A program made the position numbers and the translations under genes. Below, piece by piece: positions 24,941-33,136 of a stretch of DNA of 64,000 bases. Below the pieces are notes generated by a model. It was not told the origin of the DNA. It saw only the letters and a list, made by a program, of their open reading frames with translations, and ran no database searches. Position 1 is the stretch's first letter, and the number at the start of each line of letters is the position of its first letter. This DNA comes from Phycisphaerales bacterium (GTDB lineage Bacteria; Planctomycetota; Phycisphaerae; Phycisphaerales; SM1A02). The DNA is taken from contig JASMLR010000005.1 of the NCBI GenBank assembly GCA_030748575.1, forward strand, positions 62,001-126,000, written 5' to 3'.

Positions 24941-26761
24941 ATGCTTCGAACAGCCGCTACTGCCTGTCTCGCAGGCCTGAGCATCGCCGCAGCCGCCGCG
25001 CCCGCCTCGGCCGGCGGGACCACGCTGACAACCCAACGAATCATGACCGGCCTGGCGAGGCCAGTCTTTGTGTGCGCTCCTCCCGGCGACAGCGACCGTC
25101 TGTTCATTGTGGAGCAGCGAAGCGGAAGCACTGGCCGGATCCGCATCTACGATCTGACCTCCAACACGCTGCTGAGCACACCATTCCTGAGCGTCTCGGT
25201 CAGCACCTCCAGTGAGCAGGGCTTGCTCGGTATGGCCTTCCACCCGGACTACGCCACCAACCGGCAGTTCTTCATCAACTACACCAACTCGTCGGGCACC
25301 ACCGTTGTGGCGCGGTACGAGGCCTCTTCGTCCAACCCGAACGTGGCCGTGCCGTCGAGTGCCGAGACGGTGCTGACCATCAGCCAGCCCTACTCGAATC
25401 ACAACGGCGGAATGATCGCATTTGGCCCGCAGGGGTATCTGTGGATCGGCACCGGCGACGGTGGAAGTGGCGGCGATCCCGGCAACCGCGCTCAGGACAC
25501 GACCAATCAGTTGAATGGAAAGATGCTTCGCATCAACGTGGACTCGCTTCCATACACGATTCCCCCCGACAACCCCTTTGTTGGAACAACCGGGGACGAT
25601 GAGATTCACTCCTACGGATGGCGGAATCCATGGCGATTCTCGTTCGACCGTGAAACGGGCGACCTCTACGCCGCAGACGTCGGTCAGAACGCCTGGGAGG
25701 AAGTCGACGTGTTTGCACCCGATGACGCCCTGGGAGGCAACTTTGGCTGGCGGTGCTACGAGGGCGATCACACCTACAACACCAGTGGCTGCCCCGGTTC
25801 GGGCACGATGATCTTCCCGGTGCACGAGTTCTCGCACGGTGGCTCGCCCTACCGCTGCTCCATTACGGGCGGCTATGTCTACCGCGGCGATGCGATCCCC
25901 GATCTGCAGGGCACCTATTTCTTTGGCGACTACTGCTCCAACCAGATCTGGACCTTCAGGTGGGATGGCGGCGGCGGCATTACGAATCTGGAGGATCGGA
26001 CCAGCGAACTGGCGCCCAATGCGGGTGCCATCGGGTCCATCTCCTCGTTCGGCGAAGACGCCAACGGCAACCTGTATGTCTGCGACCTGAATGGTGAGGT
26101 CTTCGCCATTCAGGCAGACGCTCCGGAAGGGGCCTGTTGCGTCGGCACAAGTTGCGTCACCATCCCACAGGCCAACTGTGAGAACGGTGGCGGCACCTAT
26201 ATGGGCGACTTCGTTGAGTGCACATCGGAACTGTGCTTCCCGGCCCCGGACAATGACGACTGCGACAACCCGGAGGTCGTGCCGTCGGGCACGAACACCT
26301 ACACGACCGACTACTCGACCGACAGCGCCTACAGCGACTGTTCCATCGGTCGTGACGTGTGGATGCAGTACACGGCCGATTGCAATGGCACCATGCTCAT
26401 CACCATCACCGGCGACTTCTTTGCCGAAGTCAGCGCCGTGTACGAAGGATGCCCCAGCGGAACGGGTCAGGAACTTGGCTGTGGCCAGAGTTCGTACGCA
26501 ATCCCATGCACCGCCGGCACCAACTACCTCATTCGTATCGGCAGCGCCGATGACTCCACAGGCAGCGGCAGCCTGAATGTGAATTGCATTCCGGGCGCCT
26601 CCTGCGACGGTGACTGTGACGGCAGTGGTGAAGTGGACGTCAACGACGTTCTGGAGATGCTTGGCCAGTTCGGTGGCCCGGGCGACTGCGACACCGACGG
26701 CGACGGGCTGATTGGCGTCAATGACCTGCTCGACCTCATCGCCAATTGGGGGCCGTGCTGA
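24941..26761 (+). CDS. Secreted PQQ-type glucose/sorbosone dehydrogenase-like protein with dockerin-like C-terminus
   Basis: 606 residues. The signal peptide ends near residue 24 (APASAGG). Residues about 30-395 form a soluble quinoprotein sugar-dehydrogenase-type beta-propeller: GLARPVFVCAPPGD, EQGLLGMAFHPDY, NHNGGMIAFGPQGYLWIGTGDGG, and YGWRNPWRFSFDR. A cysteine-rich segment (EGACCVGTSC with a later GGTYMGD) and a PPC-like domain lead to dockerin-like repeats (550-606) ending ANWGPC. The ATG at 24941 has AGGAGAG upstream. The enzyme would oxidise sugars outside the cell if PQQ is supplied; activity is inferred from the fold. Confidence 0.85.
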   Translation: MLRTAATACLAGLSIAAAAAPASAGGTTLTTQRIMTGLARPVFVCAPPGDSDRLFIVEQRSGSTGRIRIYDLTSNTLLSTPFLSVSVSTSSEQGLLGMAFHPDYATNRQFFINYTNSSGTTVVARYEASSSNPNVAVPSSAETVLTISQPYSNHNGGMIAFGPQGYLWIGTGDGGSGGDPGNRAQDTTNQLNGKMLRINVDSLPYTIPPDNPFVGTTGDDEIHSYGWRNPWRFSFDRETGDLYAADVGQNAWEEVDVFAPDDALGGNFGWRCYEGDHTYNTSGCPGSGTMIFPVHEFSHGGSPYRCSITGGYVYRGDAIPDLQGTYFFGDYCSNQIWTFRWDGGGGITNLEDRTSELAPNAGAIGSISSFGEDANGNLYVCDLNGEVFAIQADAPEGACCVGTSCVTIPQANCENGGGTYMGDFVECTSELCFPAPDNDDCDNPEVVPSGTNTYTTDYSTDSAYSDCSIGRDVWMQYTADCNGTMLITITGDFFAEVSAVYEGCPSGTGQELGCGQSSYAIPCTAGTNYLIRIGSADDSTGSGSLNVNCIPGASCDGDCDGSGEVDVNDVLEMLGQFGGPGDCDTDGDGLIGVNDLLDLIANWGPC

Positions 26762-26795
26762 TCCAGCCCTCCCATCATCCATCCATGTGACCTCC

Positions 26796-26823
26796 GCCGC
26801 CCCTCCCCCCCGGGAGGGGCGGC
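26796..26823. terminator. Strong hairpin terminator after sugar-dehydrogenase gene
   Basis: Perfect 12-bp stem (GCCGCCCCTCCC and its complement) with a CCCC loop, followed by CGCTCTTTA, 35 nt past the stop. It separates the secreted protein gene from tRNA-Ile. Confidence 0.75.
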
Positions 26824-26863
26824 CGCTCTTTAGCCGTGCCTTCCACCCGGAGCCGGCCCCTGC

Positions 26864-26869
26864 TATCCT
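26864..26869 (+). promoter_or_regulatory. Putative -10 box (TATCCT) for tRNA-Ile
   Basis: TATCCT ends 13 nt before the mature tRNA 5' end. The same hexamer serves as a predicted -10 for several protein genes in the window. Confidence 0.5.
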
Positions 26870-26882
26870 GCTCCGCCTTCCC

Positions 26883-26956
<74 letters not shown>

Positions 26957-26960
26957 TCAC

Positions 26961-26982
26961 AAGGCCGCCGAAAGGCGGCCTT
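26961..26982 (+). terminator. Hairpin after tRNA-Ile
   Basis: Perfect 9-bp stem AAGGCCGCC/GGCGGCCTT with a GAAA tetraloop, 4 nt after the tRNA end. No T-run follows, but the position and stability fit termination or 3'-end processing. Confidence 0.6.
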
Positions 26983-27109
26983 GCTCGTGCGCCGGCGAGT
27001 CGGGGGCCCCCAAAGGCACACGTCGCGGCCAGCACCAATACAATGCCCGGCTCGACCGACTTTGCCCGTCGGGGAGCCAACGAACCCTCAATAGTTGAGA
27101 CTGTGTGCC

Positions 27110-28060
27110 ATGCGTCGCGCCAAGATCAGTGTCATCGGAGCCGGAAATGTCGGCGCGTCCTGCGCCATGTGGGCCGCTGCCAAAGAACTCGGAGACATCG
27201 TCCTGGTGGACATCCCCGACATGGTCGGTGTTGCGCAGGGTAAGGCGCTCGATCTCGCGTGCTGCGCGCCCATCGAGCGATTCGACGCGAAGATCACCGG
27301 GACCGCCGACTATGACGACGTCGCCGGCAGCGACGTTGTGATCGTGACTGCGGGCATCCCCCGCAAGCCCGGCATGAGCCGCGATGACCTCATTGCAACG
27401 AACGTCAAGATCGTCCGCAGCGTCAGCGAGCAGATCGCCACGCACGCGCCCGATTCAACGGTGATCCTGGTCAGCAACCCGCTCGACGCGATGGTCTACA
27501 CCGCCTGGAAGACAACTGGCTTCCCCACCAACCGGATCGTTGGCCAGGCCGGCTGCCTGGACGTCGCCCGGTTCCGAACGTTCATTGCGTGGGAGGTTGG
27601 CTGCAGCGTCGAGGACGTCTCCGCGCTGCTTCTGGGTGGTCACGGCGACGACATGGTGCCTTTGGCCAGCTACACCAGCGTCCACGGCATTCCCGTTTCG
27701 CAACTGCTTGACGCAGACACCATCACCGCCTGCGTCGAGCGGGCGAAGATGGGCGGCGGCGAAGTGGTCAAACTCATGGGCACGAGCGCCTACTACGCCC
27801 CGGCGAGCGGCAGCGTGCAGATGGCCGAAGCGATCATCAAGGACAAGAAGCGAATCCTGCCCTGCGCCGCCTATTGCGACAGCGAGTACGGCGTCGGCGG
27901 CTACTTCGTCGGCGCCCCGGCCATCCTCGGCAGCGGCGGCGTGGAGAAAGTCATCGAGATCGACCTGAACGATGACGAGAAGGCCCTCATGGACGAGTCG
28001 GTCAGCCACGTCAAGGACCTCGTCGGCACCGTCCGCGAGACCTTCCCGGACCTGGCCTGA
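27110..28060 (+). CDS. mdh: Malate dehydrogenase
   Basis: NAD-dependent interconversion of malate and oxaloacetate in the TCA cycle. 316 residues of the lactate-like MDH type. The Rossmann motif is VIGAGNVGASCA, the cofactor aspartate ends LVDIPD, and the active-site segments are AGIPRKPGMSRDDL, SNPLDAMVYTAWK and GGHGDDMVPL. The ATG at 27110 is used; a TTG 15 nt earlier is possible but unneeded. No Shine-Dalgarno is obvious. A dockerin-domain remnant follows directly in another frame. Confidence 0.94.
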   Translation: MRRAKISVIGAGNVGASCAMWAAAKELGDIVLVDIPDMVGVAQGKALDLACCAPIERFDAKITGTADYDDVAGSDVVIVTAGIPRKPGMSRDDLIATNVKIVRSVSEQIATHAPDSTVILVSNPLDAMVYTAWKTTGFPTNRIVGQAGCLDVARFRTFIAWEVGCSVEDVSALLLGGHGDDMVPLASYTSVHGIPVSQLLDADTITACVERAKMGGGEVVKLMGTSAYYAPASGSVQMAEAIIKDKKRILPCAAYCDSEYGVGGYFVGAPAILGSGGVEKVIEIDLNDDEKALMDESVSHVKDLVGTVRETFPDLA

Positions 28061-28281
28061 CAACACCTTACGCTGGACCTGTCGTCGATCCTGTCCGACG
28101 ACCGTTCGCGTGGCTGCCCGATCTTGATGAGCGCGGCGGCGTGGACGTCACCGACTTGCGCTCGCTTCTGAAAGCGTGGGGCGGATGCGATCCGCTTCCG
28201 GATACGTGCCACGCCGATCTCAATGGCGACGGCGTGGTCGATGTGAACGACCTGCTCGCGGTGCTGGAGCGGTGGTCCTGA
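28061..28281 (+). pseudogene. Orphan dockerin-domain remnant without a start codon
   Basis: Immediately after the mdh stop, in a different frame, an open stretch without ATG encodes LDERGGVDVTDLRSLLKAWG and then DLNGDGVVDVNDLLAVLERW before a stop at 28279-28281. These are two typical dockerin-like calcium-binding repeats, as at the C-termini of the secreted proteins in this window. No signal peptide, start codon or ribosome site precedes them, so this is most likely the tail of a secreted-protein gene whose 5' part has been lost. A GCCCC/GGGGC hairpin (28282-28298) follows, perhaps the old terminator. Confidence 0.7.
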
Positions 28282-28479
28282 GCCCCTTCGGACGGGGCAT
28301 CACTTCCAACGGCGGCATACCCCAGCACGTCGCCCCGGCGATCACGCGAGCCCATCCGACGCTTCGCCAGCCAGACACCGGGAACCTGCCAATGGCCCGG
28401 GGAGGGTCAGACACGCCCCAGCGGGCCCGGCGGCGGGAAATCCCAACCGAACCCGGTCATTCTGGCCGATACATGCTCG

Positions 28480-29271
28480 ATGATCGAACAGACCACACCG
28501 GCCAGCACTCCGGACGCGACCGATGGCGATGGCAGCACGCTTCCATCGGCCTATGACCTGTTCGTCGCGATCGCCGCGGTGGTGTCGATCGGCGTCATCA
28601 CCTGGCAGTTGACGCTGCCGGCCACAAGCGAAGTCTCCCGGCTGCTGGAGATCTTCGACTGGGCCTTCTGCGCGCTGTTTCTCGTCGACTACCTGCGGCA
28701 CATTGTGCTCGCCAAGAACAAGCTGAAGTACATCTTCACCTGGGGCATCTTCGATCTCGGGTCTTCCATCCCGGCCGTGGGCCCGCTCCGGTACGCGCGG
28801 GTCGCGCGGCTGCTTCGCATCGTCCGCATGCTGCGGGCGGGCCGCATGCTCGCGGAGGTGTATCGCCGCGACCGCACCGCGTTCGCGGTGGCCCTGCTCA
28901 TGGCCGCGGGATTGATCACGGTCATCGGCGTCAGTGCCGCGGTGCTTCATGTGGAGCGAGACGCCGCAGGCGCCACCATCACCACCGGTCCGGAGGCCGC
29001 CTGGTGGGGCGTGGTCACAGTCTCCACGGTCGGCTACGGCGACATAACGCCGGTCACCGATACCGGCCGCGTGCTCGCCGTCATTCTCATGGTGGTCGGC
29101 ATTGGTCTCTTTGCAACCTTCGCCGGCGCTGTGGCCAATGTGTTCACGCGGCAGGTGCAGCGGAGTGCGAACATCGACTCTCTTGAGGACCGCCTCATTC
29201 GCATGGAGCGGCACCAACGGGACATCCACACAAGTCTGAAGAAACTCCAGTCGCCCGCACCCGACGATTGA
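28480..29271 (+). CDS. Voltage-gated-type potassium channel
   Basis: 263 residues. An ion-channel fold with a voltage-sensor-like S4 helix (RYARVARLLRIVRMLRAGRM, arginine every third residue, about 104-123) and the K+ selectivity filter TVGYGD at 183-188 in the pore loop. Hydrophobic segments at about 26-43, 60-72, 133-156 and 195-215 fit S1-S6. The C-terminus is a charged coiled-coil-like tail (RLIRMERHQRDIHTSLKKL) that could aid tetramer assembly. It would conduct K+ across the inner membrane. It stands alone. Confidence 0.88.
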   Translation: MIEQTTPASTPDATDGDGSTLPSAYDLFVAIAAVVSIGVITWQLTLPATSEVSRLLEIFDWAFCALFLVDYLRHIVLAKNKLKYIFTWGIFDLGSSIPAVGPLRYARVARLLRIVRMLRAGRMLAEVYRRDRTAFAVALLMAAGLITVIGVSAAVLHVERDAAGATITTGPEAAWWGVVTVSTVGYGDITPVTDTGRVLAVILMVVGIGLFATFAGAVANVFTRQVQRSANIDSLEDRLIRMERHQRDIHTSLKKLQSPAPDD

Positions 29272-29285
29272 GTGAAGAGGGGCCT

Positions 29286-29555
29286 TCAGCGGCCAACGCG
29301 GCATCTCACGCGGCCTTGAGTTTGAACCCCTTGCTCCCAAAACCGTGATGTGGGAACGGTCCGCGTCGTCTCGCCGAGTTGCAAACCGGTGGCGAGGAAG
29401 GTGATGAGGTCGCGGGTGTCGCCGCGTCGAGCGGCACCGAGGGCCCACATGCCCCCCTCCATCACAATGAGATCGCCAGGGCCCTTGACCTGCTGATCAC
29501 CATCGGCCTGTTCGGCCCGTGCTTGTTGGCCCGTGCTTGTTGGCCCGTGCACCAT
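29286..29555 (-). CDS. Small unrecognised protein with leaderless-type promoter
   Basis: 89 residues, no recognised family. The first 15 residues come partly from 14-bp tandem repeats (29515-29550), giving a Gly/Pro/Thr/Gln-rich start; the middle (VMEGGMWALGAARRGDTRDL, then FLATGLQLGETTRT) looks like ordinary protein. The main support is a TAAAAT box ending exactly 6 nt before the ATG, the same leaderless arrangement as at known genes, in otherwise GC-rich sequence. It could instead be a gene fragment. No partner gene is evident. Confidence 0.4.
   Translation of the reverse strand: MVHGPTSTGQQARAEQADGDQQVKGPGDLIVMEGGMWALGAARRGDTRDLITFLATGLQLGETTRTVPTSRFWEQGVQTQGRVRCRVGR
29515..29550. repeat. 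14-bp tandem repeat, 2.6 copies
   Basis: GCCCGTGCTTGTTG repeated twice and followed by GCCCGTGC. It lies inside the 5' end of the small minus-strand gene; 14 is not a multiple of three, so copy changes would shift that frame. Confidence 0.85.
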
Positions 29556-29561
29556 GGAGCA

Positions 29562-29567
29562 ATTTTA
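29562..29567 (-). promoter_or_regulatory. Leaderless-type -10 box (TAAAAT)
   Basis: TAAAAT on the minus strand ends 6 nt before the ATG at 29555; it is the most AT-rich promoter-like box in the window. Confidence 0.45.
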
Positions 29568-29711
29568 ACGGACGAAATGTGGAGATTCCGATGCCAGGCA
29601 CGACTCGGCCGACGCATGAACCATTGAAGGGCCCCAGCTCCTACTGGGGGAGCAGGCGATCTTTGGTCGTCCTGTATGGCCCGGCCGAGGGACTTTCACG
29701 GGGAACATGTC

Positions 29712-30011
29712 ATGCCTACTCAGCGTCGCATGCTGCACGGTGCCGGCTTCATGGCCGCATTCGGGTTCTACGCACTATCCATGGGGAATCCACCACCCTC
29801 CAGCGGAAGTGGAGGTGGGGCCGGCTCGGACGACCCCTGCCCGAGCTGCACAGGCGACGTCGTTCCGGACGGCGTCGTCGAGTTCTCTGATCTCGCGGCG
29901 GTTGTCGCCGGCTACGGGACCATCAACCCCTGGTTGGATGTGGACATGAGCGGCGTGGTCGATGCCAACGACATTCTGAGCGTGTGTCGCCATTGGGGCC
30001 CTTGTCCTTAG
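29712..30011 (+). CDS. Minimal secreted dockerin-like protein
   Basis: 99 residues. After a short signal-like N-terminus (MPTQRRMLHGAGFMAAFGFY) and a Ser/Gly-rich linker come two dockerin-like repeats (DVVPDGVVEFSDLAAV and DVDMSGVVDANDILSV) ending in HWGPCP. The protein is thus almost nothing but the calcium-binding module. GGGGAAC precedes the ATG at 29712; another ATG at 29676 would add 12 residues. It might bind a cohesin-like or surface partner, or be a leftover of a larger gene, but it is intact from start to stop. Confidence 0.7.
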   Translation: MPTQRRMLHGAGFMAAFGFYALSMGNPPPSSGSGGGAGSDDPCPSCTGDVVPDGVVEFSDLAAVVAGYGTINPWLDVDMSGVVDANDILSVCRHWGPCP

Positions 30012-30091
30012 GGATCCCATGGGGGCATCAGAGGGCGTGTCCCGAGCACGCATCTCGCAGGGTCCCCAAGCGGCTTCTCCCCTCCCTGCCT

Positions 30092-30109
30092 GGCGGCCCG
30101 CGGGCCGCC
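30092..30109. terminator. 18-bp perfect palindrome between convergent genes
   Basis: GGCGGCCCG joined directly to its reverse complement, midway between the dockerin-like gene and gap, which converge here. It can fold as a 7-bp stem with a CGCG loop, so a bidirectional terminator is likely; a protein-binding site is possible. Confidence 0.5.
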
Positions 30110-30122
30110 GGGTGGTGGAGGT

Positions 30123-31136
30123 TCAGTCCTTCGCCGCCATCATCTCCAGCATGTCGACGCACCGCGTGGCGTACCCGGCCTCGTTGTCGTACCAACTGAC
30201 GATCTTGAAGAAGCGATCGTTCAGTTCAATACCGGCGCCGGCGTCGTAAATGCTGCTGTGTGGATCACCCACAAAGTCGCTGCTGACCACAGGGTCGTCC
30301 GTGTAACAGAGCACACCCTGCATCGGCCCCTCCGCCGCCGCCTTCATGGCCGCGTGGATGCCTTCGAGACTCGTCGACTGTTCGGTACGGAACGTGAGGT
30401 CCACGCAGGAGACGTCGGCGGTTGGCACGCGGAACGCCATGCCCGTAAGCCGGCCCTTGACCGCGGGCAGACAGAGCGCCACCGCCTTGGCGGCGCCGGT
30501 GCTTGCCGGAATGATGTTCATGTAGGCGTTTCGGCCGCCCCGCATGTCCTTCTTGCTCGGCCCATCCTGTGTGGGCTGCGTCGCGGTCGCGGCGTGCACC
30601 GTTGTCATAAGGCCCTCTTCCAGACCGAATGAATCGAGAATGACTTTGGTGATCGGCGCCAGACAGTTCGTGGTACACGACGCATTGGAGATGATGCGAT
30701 GCGTGTCCGGGTCATACCCATTGCAATTGACTTTGTGCACGAACGTGGGGATTTCGTCAGGTGACTTGGTGGGCGCTGACAGAAGCACCCGCTTGGCACC
30801 GGCGTCAAGGTGCCTGGCCGCCGCGTCGGCGGCGGTAAAGAACCCCGTGGACTCCAGCACATAGTCAACCCCAAGATCACCCCACCCGAGGTCTGCAGGA
30901 TCACGCTCACTCAGGCAGGTGGTCGTATGCGCCTCGCAGACCAGTGCGCCCCCCTCGGCGCGAACGCGATGGTCGAAGCGACCATGCATCGTGTCGTAGG
31001 AGACGAGGTAGGCCAGGTTGTCGGCAGGAACTAGATCGTTGATCGCCACGACCTCGAAGTTGCCGCGGCGGAGGGCTTCGCGGTAGACGAGCCGTCCGAT
31101 GCGTCCGAATCCATTGATGCCGATGCGAATCGCCAT
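30123..31136 (-). CDS. gap: Glyceraldehyde-3-phosphate dehydrogenase
   Basis: NAD-dependent glycolytic/gluconeogenic enzyme. 337 residues starting [15 protein letters not shown]. The catalytic cysteine is in [12 protein letters not shown] (Cys154); the NAD-site segment and [12 protein letters not shown] near the end are intact. The ATG at 31136 follows a CAGGAG site; an in-frame ATG further upstream lies beyond the leader. The leader is C-rich (its complement has runs of G6 and G7). A TAGAAT box lies about 52 nt upstream. pgk and other glycolytic genes are not adjacent. Confidence 0.96.
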   Translation of the reverse strand: MAIRIGINGFGRIGRLVYREALRRGNFEVVAINDLVPADNLAYLVSYDTMHGRFDHRVRAEGGALVCEAHTTTCLSERDPADLGWGDLGVDYVLESTGFFTAADAAARHLDAGAKRVLLSAPTKSPDEIPTFVHKVNCNGYDPDTHRIISNASCTTNCLAPITKVILDSFGLEEGLMTTVHAATATQPTQDGPSKKDMRGGRNAYMNIIPASTGAAKAVALCLPAVKGRLTGMAFRVPTADVSCVDLTFRTEQSTSLEGIHAAMKAAAEGPMQGVLCYTDDPVVSSDFVGDPHSSIYDAGAGIELNDRFFKIVSWYDNEAGYATRCVDMLEMMAAKD

Positions 31137-31188
31137 GTTGCATGCTCCTGGCAGGGGGGCGGGGGGGAGGGTGCTGGAAAAGGCCCGC

Positions 31189-31194
31189 ATTCTA
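31189..31194 (-). promoter_or_regulatory. Putative -10 box (TAGAAT) for gap
   Basis: TAGAAT about 52 nt before the gap ATG, leaving a leader of about 45 nt with a CAGGAG ribosome site. Confidence 0.4.
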
Positions 31195-31214
31195 GTGAAA
31201 GTCGGATGAGTTGG

Positions 31215-31769
31215 TCAGGAACCCGGCCACGGCGTATCCGGCACGCCCGCACCTGCGTTGGCAGCTCGAGCCATCGCAAACAGAAGGTCGCTGCACCGGT
31301 TGATCCACCGCATAGCGGCCCCGGACACACTTCCCGGGGCGGTCGCGGCAAGCGTGACCATCGCCCGCTCGCATCTGCGGGCCGCGGCCCGAGCCACATG
31401 AAGCCGCGCAGCCAACTCACACCCACCGGGAAGGATGAAACCGCCCAGTGGCTCGTTGCCGCTGTCGACCCGGTCAATCTGCGACTCCATCCACGCGACG
31501 TCTGCGTCACTGATTCGAGTCATCCTGTCCTGATGGGCCGCGTCCTGTGGTGTCGCCAGGTCGGCGCCCAGCGTGAAGAGTTGGTGCTGAAGCGTGGTCA
31601 GCAGATCGCGAAGGGCGGGCGTATCGCACGCCACCAGCGCGAGGCCCAACGCCGCATTGAGCCCGTCCGCCTCGCCGTAGGCAATCACGCGGGGATGGTC
31701 CTTCGGGACCCGGCCACCACCGAACAAGCCCGTGGTCCCGTCATCACCTGTGCCTGTGTAGAGACGCAT
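31215..31769 (-). CDS. Cob(I)alamin adenosyltransferase (PduO type)
   Basis: Adenosylates corrinoids to make adenosylcobalamin. 184 residues. It begins MRLYTGTGDDGTTGLFGG, the ATP-binding N-terminus of PduO-type enzymes, and has the conserved RAAARRCER and INRCSDLLFAMAR helices. A TATCCT box ends 6 nt before the ATG at 31769, with no Shine-Dalgarno. The frame extends upstream but lacks homology. No other cobalamin gene is present, so it may serve salvage of imported B12. Confidence 0.93.
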   Translation of the reverse strand: MRLYTGTGDDGTTGLFGGGRVPKDHPRVIAYGEADGLNAALGLALVACDTPALRDLLTTLQHQLFTLGADLATPQDAAHQDRMTRISDADVAWMESQIDRVDSGNEPLGGFILPGGCELAARLHVARAAARRCERAMVTLAATAPGSVSGAAMRWINRCSDLLFAMARAANAGAGVPDTPWPGS

Positions 31770-31775
31770 GTCACA

Positions 31776-31781
31776 AGGATA
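31776..31781 (-). promoter_or_regulatory. Leaderless-type -10 box (TATCCT) for adenosyltransferase
   Basis: TATCCT ends 6 nt before the ATG at 31769. Confidence 0.5.
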
Positions 31782-32208
31782 CGAGTCGAGCCAGGTTTCT
31801 GTGGAACCCTGCCTGGGAGCAGCCCCACGACCCCCAGGGCTCAGTGGACGAAGTTGGAGCCCAAAGCCACTGGTCAACGCACGACGTATCACATGCGGCG
31901 CTCAAACGAAGGCGTGTTGACCAATCCTGCTCCTCAGCACGTTTTTGTTGGCACTTCCCCGACCCCGCTCCGGGTCAAGGTCACGACGATCGTCGCAGCC
32001 GACCTCGAACTTCATTTCGACCATGTGCATGGCGGCGAGGTTGGTGACACCACATCCATACGATCCACCCTCCAGCGATGGTGTCACTGATGCTGTCTTT
32101 GTCTGGAGCGATGATGGAAGCCTGAGCACGCTGATCCCAGCACCGTTTGGCTCAGGAAACAGGGCTGCGTTTCTCGCCTTCGACGCGACGCCGGAGACGC
32201 TGCCCTGC
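31782..32208. other. Intergenic region without a convincing gene
   Basis: About 430 bp between the adenosyltransferase promoter and the atpG stop. Open frames of 60-160 codons exist on both strands, but none has a family motif, a ribosome site or the TAnnnT spacing used by neighbours. Two plus-strand frames overlap (one ending near 32090, another running from about 31945) and together look weakly protein-like, which could mark a decayed gene. Confidence 0.4.
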
Positions 32209-33087
32209 TCAGCCTTCCAGCGCGGCGACGCCGGAAACGATCTCGGTCAGCTCGGTCGTGATCTGGCCCTGCCTGGCCCGGTTGTAGGTGCGGCTGAGGG
32301 TGCGACCAAAGTCCTTGGCGTTGTCGGTCGCGGCCTTCATGGCGATCATCCGCATCACGTGCTCACTGACCGCAGCTTCCATGAAGAGTTGGAAGAGCAG
32401 GGTCTTGACCGTGGTCGGTAGAAGCGTGTCCAGAAGTTCGGCCGCGCCGGGCGTGAACTCATAAACATCGGCCCGTCCGGAGGCCGCTTCTGTCTCTTCC
32501 GCTTCCGGCTGTGAGAGCGGAAGCAACTGCGTGATCTCGGGCGTCTGCCTGGACACGCCGTGATACCGCATGGTCACGACTTGAATGGAGTCGAATTCGC
32601 CGGCTTCATACCGGTCGAGATAGGACTGGGCCACCGCCTCAACGTCTTCATACGTGGGGGCATCGCCGATGGCGTGCGCCCGGGAAACCTCGACGCCCTG
32701 GAACTTGAAGTACCCGACGGCCTTCTTGCCAGCGGTCTCCACCACGACGTCCGTGCTTTCGACCAGCGACTGACGAAACTTGTTGGCCGTACGCAAGACG
32801 TTGGCGTTGTACGCGCCGCACAGTCCTCGATCAGAGCACACCACCAGCATCAGCACCTTGCCGGTCTGCTCGGCGGGTCCGTCGATGAGCGGAGAGGCAT
32901 ACTCCTCGGCGTTCGAGGCCACCTGCCGAACCATCTCATCGATCATGCGCGCATACGGGCGTGACTGCTCGGCCCGCTGACCGGCGGCCGTGAACTTGGC
33001 CGTGGCGATCATCTGCATGGTCTTGGTGATCCGGCCGATCGTCTTGACCGCGCCGATTCGATTCTTGATTTCGCGGAGTTGTGCCAT
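32209..33087 (-). CDS. atpG: ATP synthase gamma subunit
   Basis: Central rotating shaft of F1 ATP synthase. 292 residues. The N-terminal coiled coil starts MAQLREIKNRI with TKTMQMIATAKF, and the C-terminal helix ends RQGQITTELTEIVSGVAAL, the standard gamma pattern. A TATCAT box ends 9 nt before the ATG; a GTG 9 nt earlier directly follows the box and is not preferred. No other atp gene is adjacent: a PhnP-like hydrolase lies upstream and an empty region downstream, so the usual atp operon is broken up here. Confidence 0.95.
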   Translation of the reverse strand: MAQLREIKNRIGAVKTIGRITKTMQMIATAKFTAAGQRAEQSRPYARMIDEMVRQVASNAEEYASPLIDGPAEQTGKVLMLVVCSDRGLCGAYNANVLRTANKFRQSLVESTDVVVETAGKKAVGYFKFQGVEVSRAHAIGDAPTYEDVEAVAQSYLDRYEAGEFDSIQVVTMRYHGVSRQTPEITQLLPLSQPEAEETEAASGRADVYEFTPGAAELLDTLLPTTVKTLLFQLFMEAAVSEHVMRMIAMKAATDNAKDFGRTLSRTYNRARQGQITTELTEIVSGVAALEG

Positions 33088-33096
33088 GAGCCCCAC

Positions 33097-33102
33097 ATGA
33101 TA
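33097..33102 (-). promoter_or_regulatory. Near-leaderless -10 box (TATCAT) for atpG
   Basis: TATCAT ends 9 nt before the atpG ATG, implying a leader of 0-3 nt and an independent promoter for atpG. Confidence 0.4.
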
Positions 33103-33136
33103 CTGAAGTCGGCAGCTGGAAGTGCTGGTCTGGCCG

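Noticed and set aside
24872-26782. 636-codon minus-strand open frame
   Set aside because: Antisense to the sugar-dehydrogenase-like gene; no signal or domain; a shadow of codon bias.
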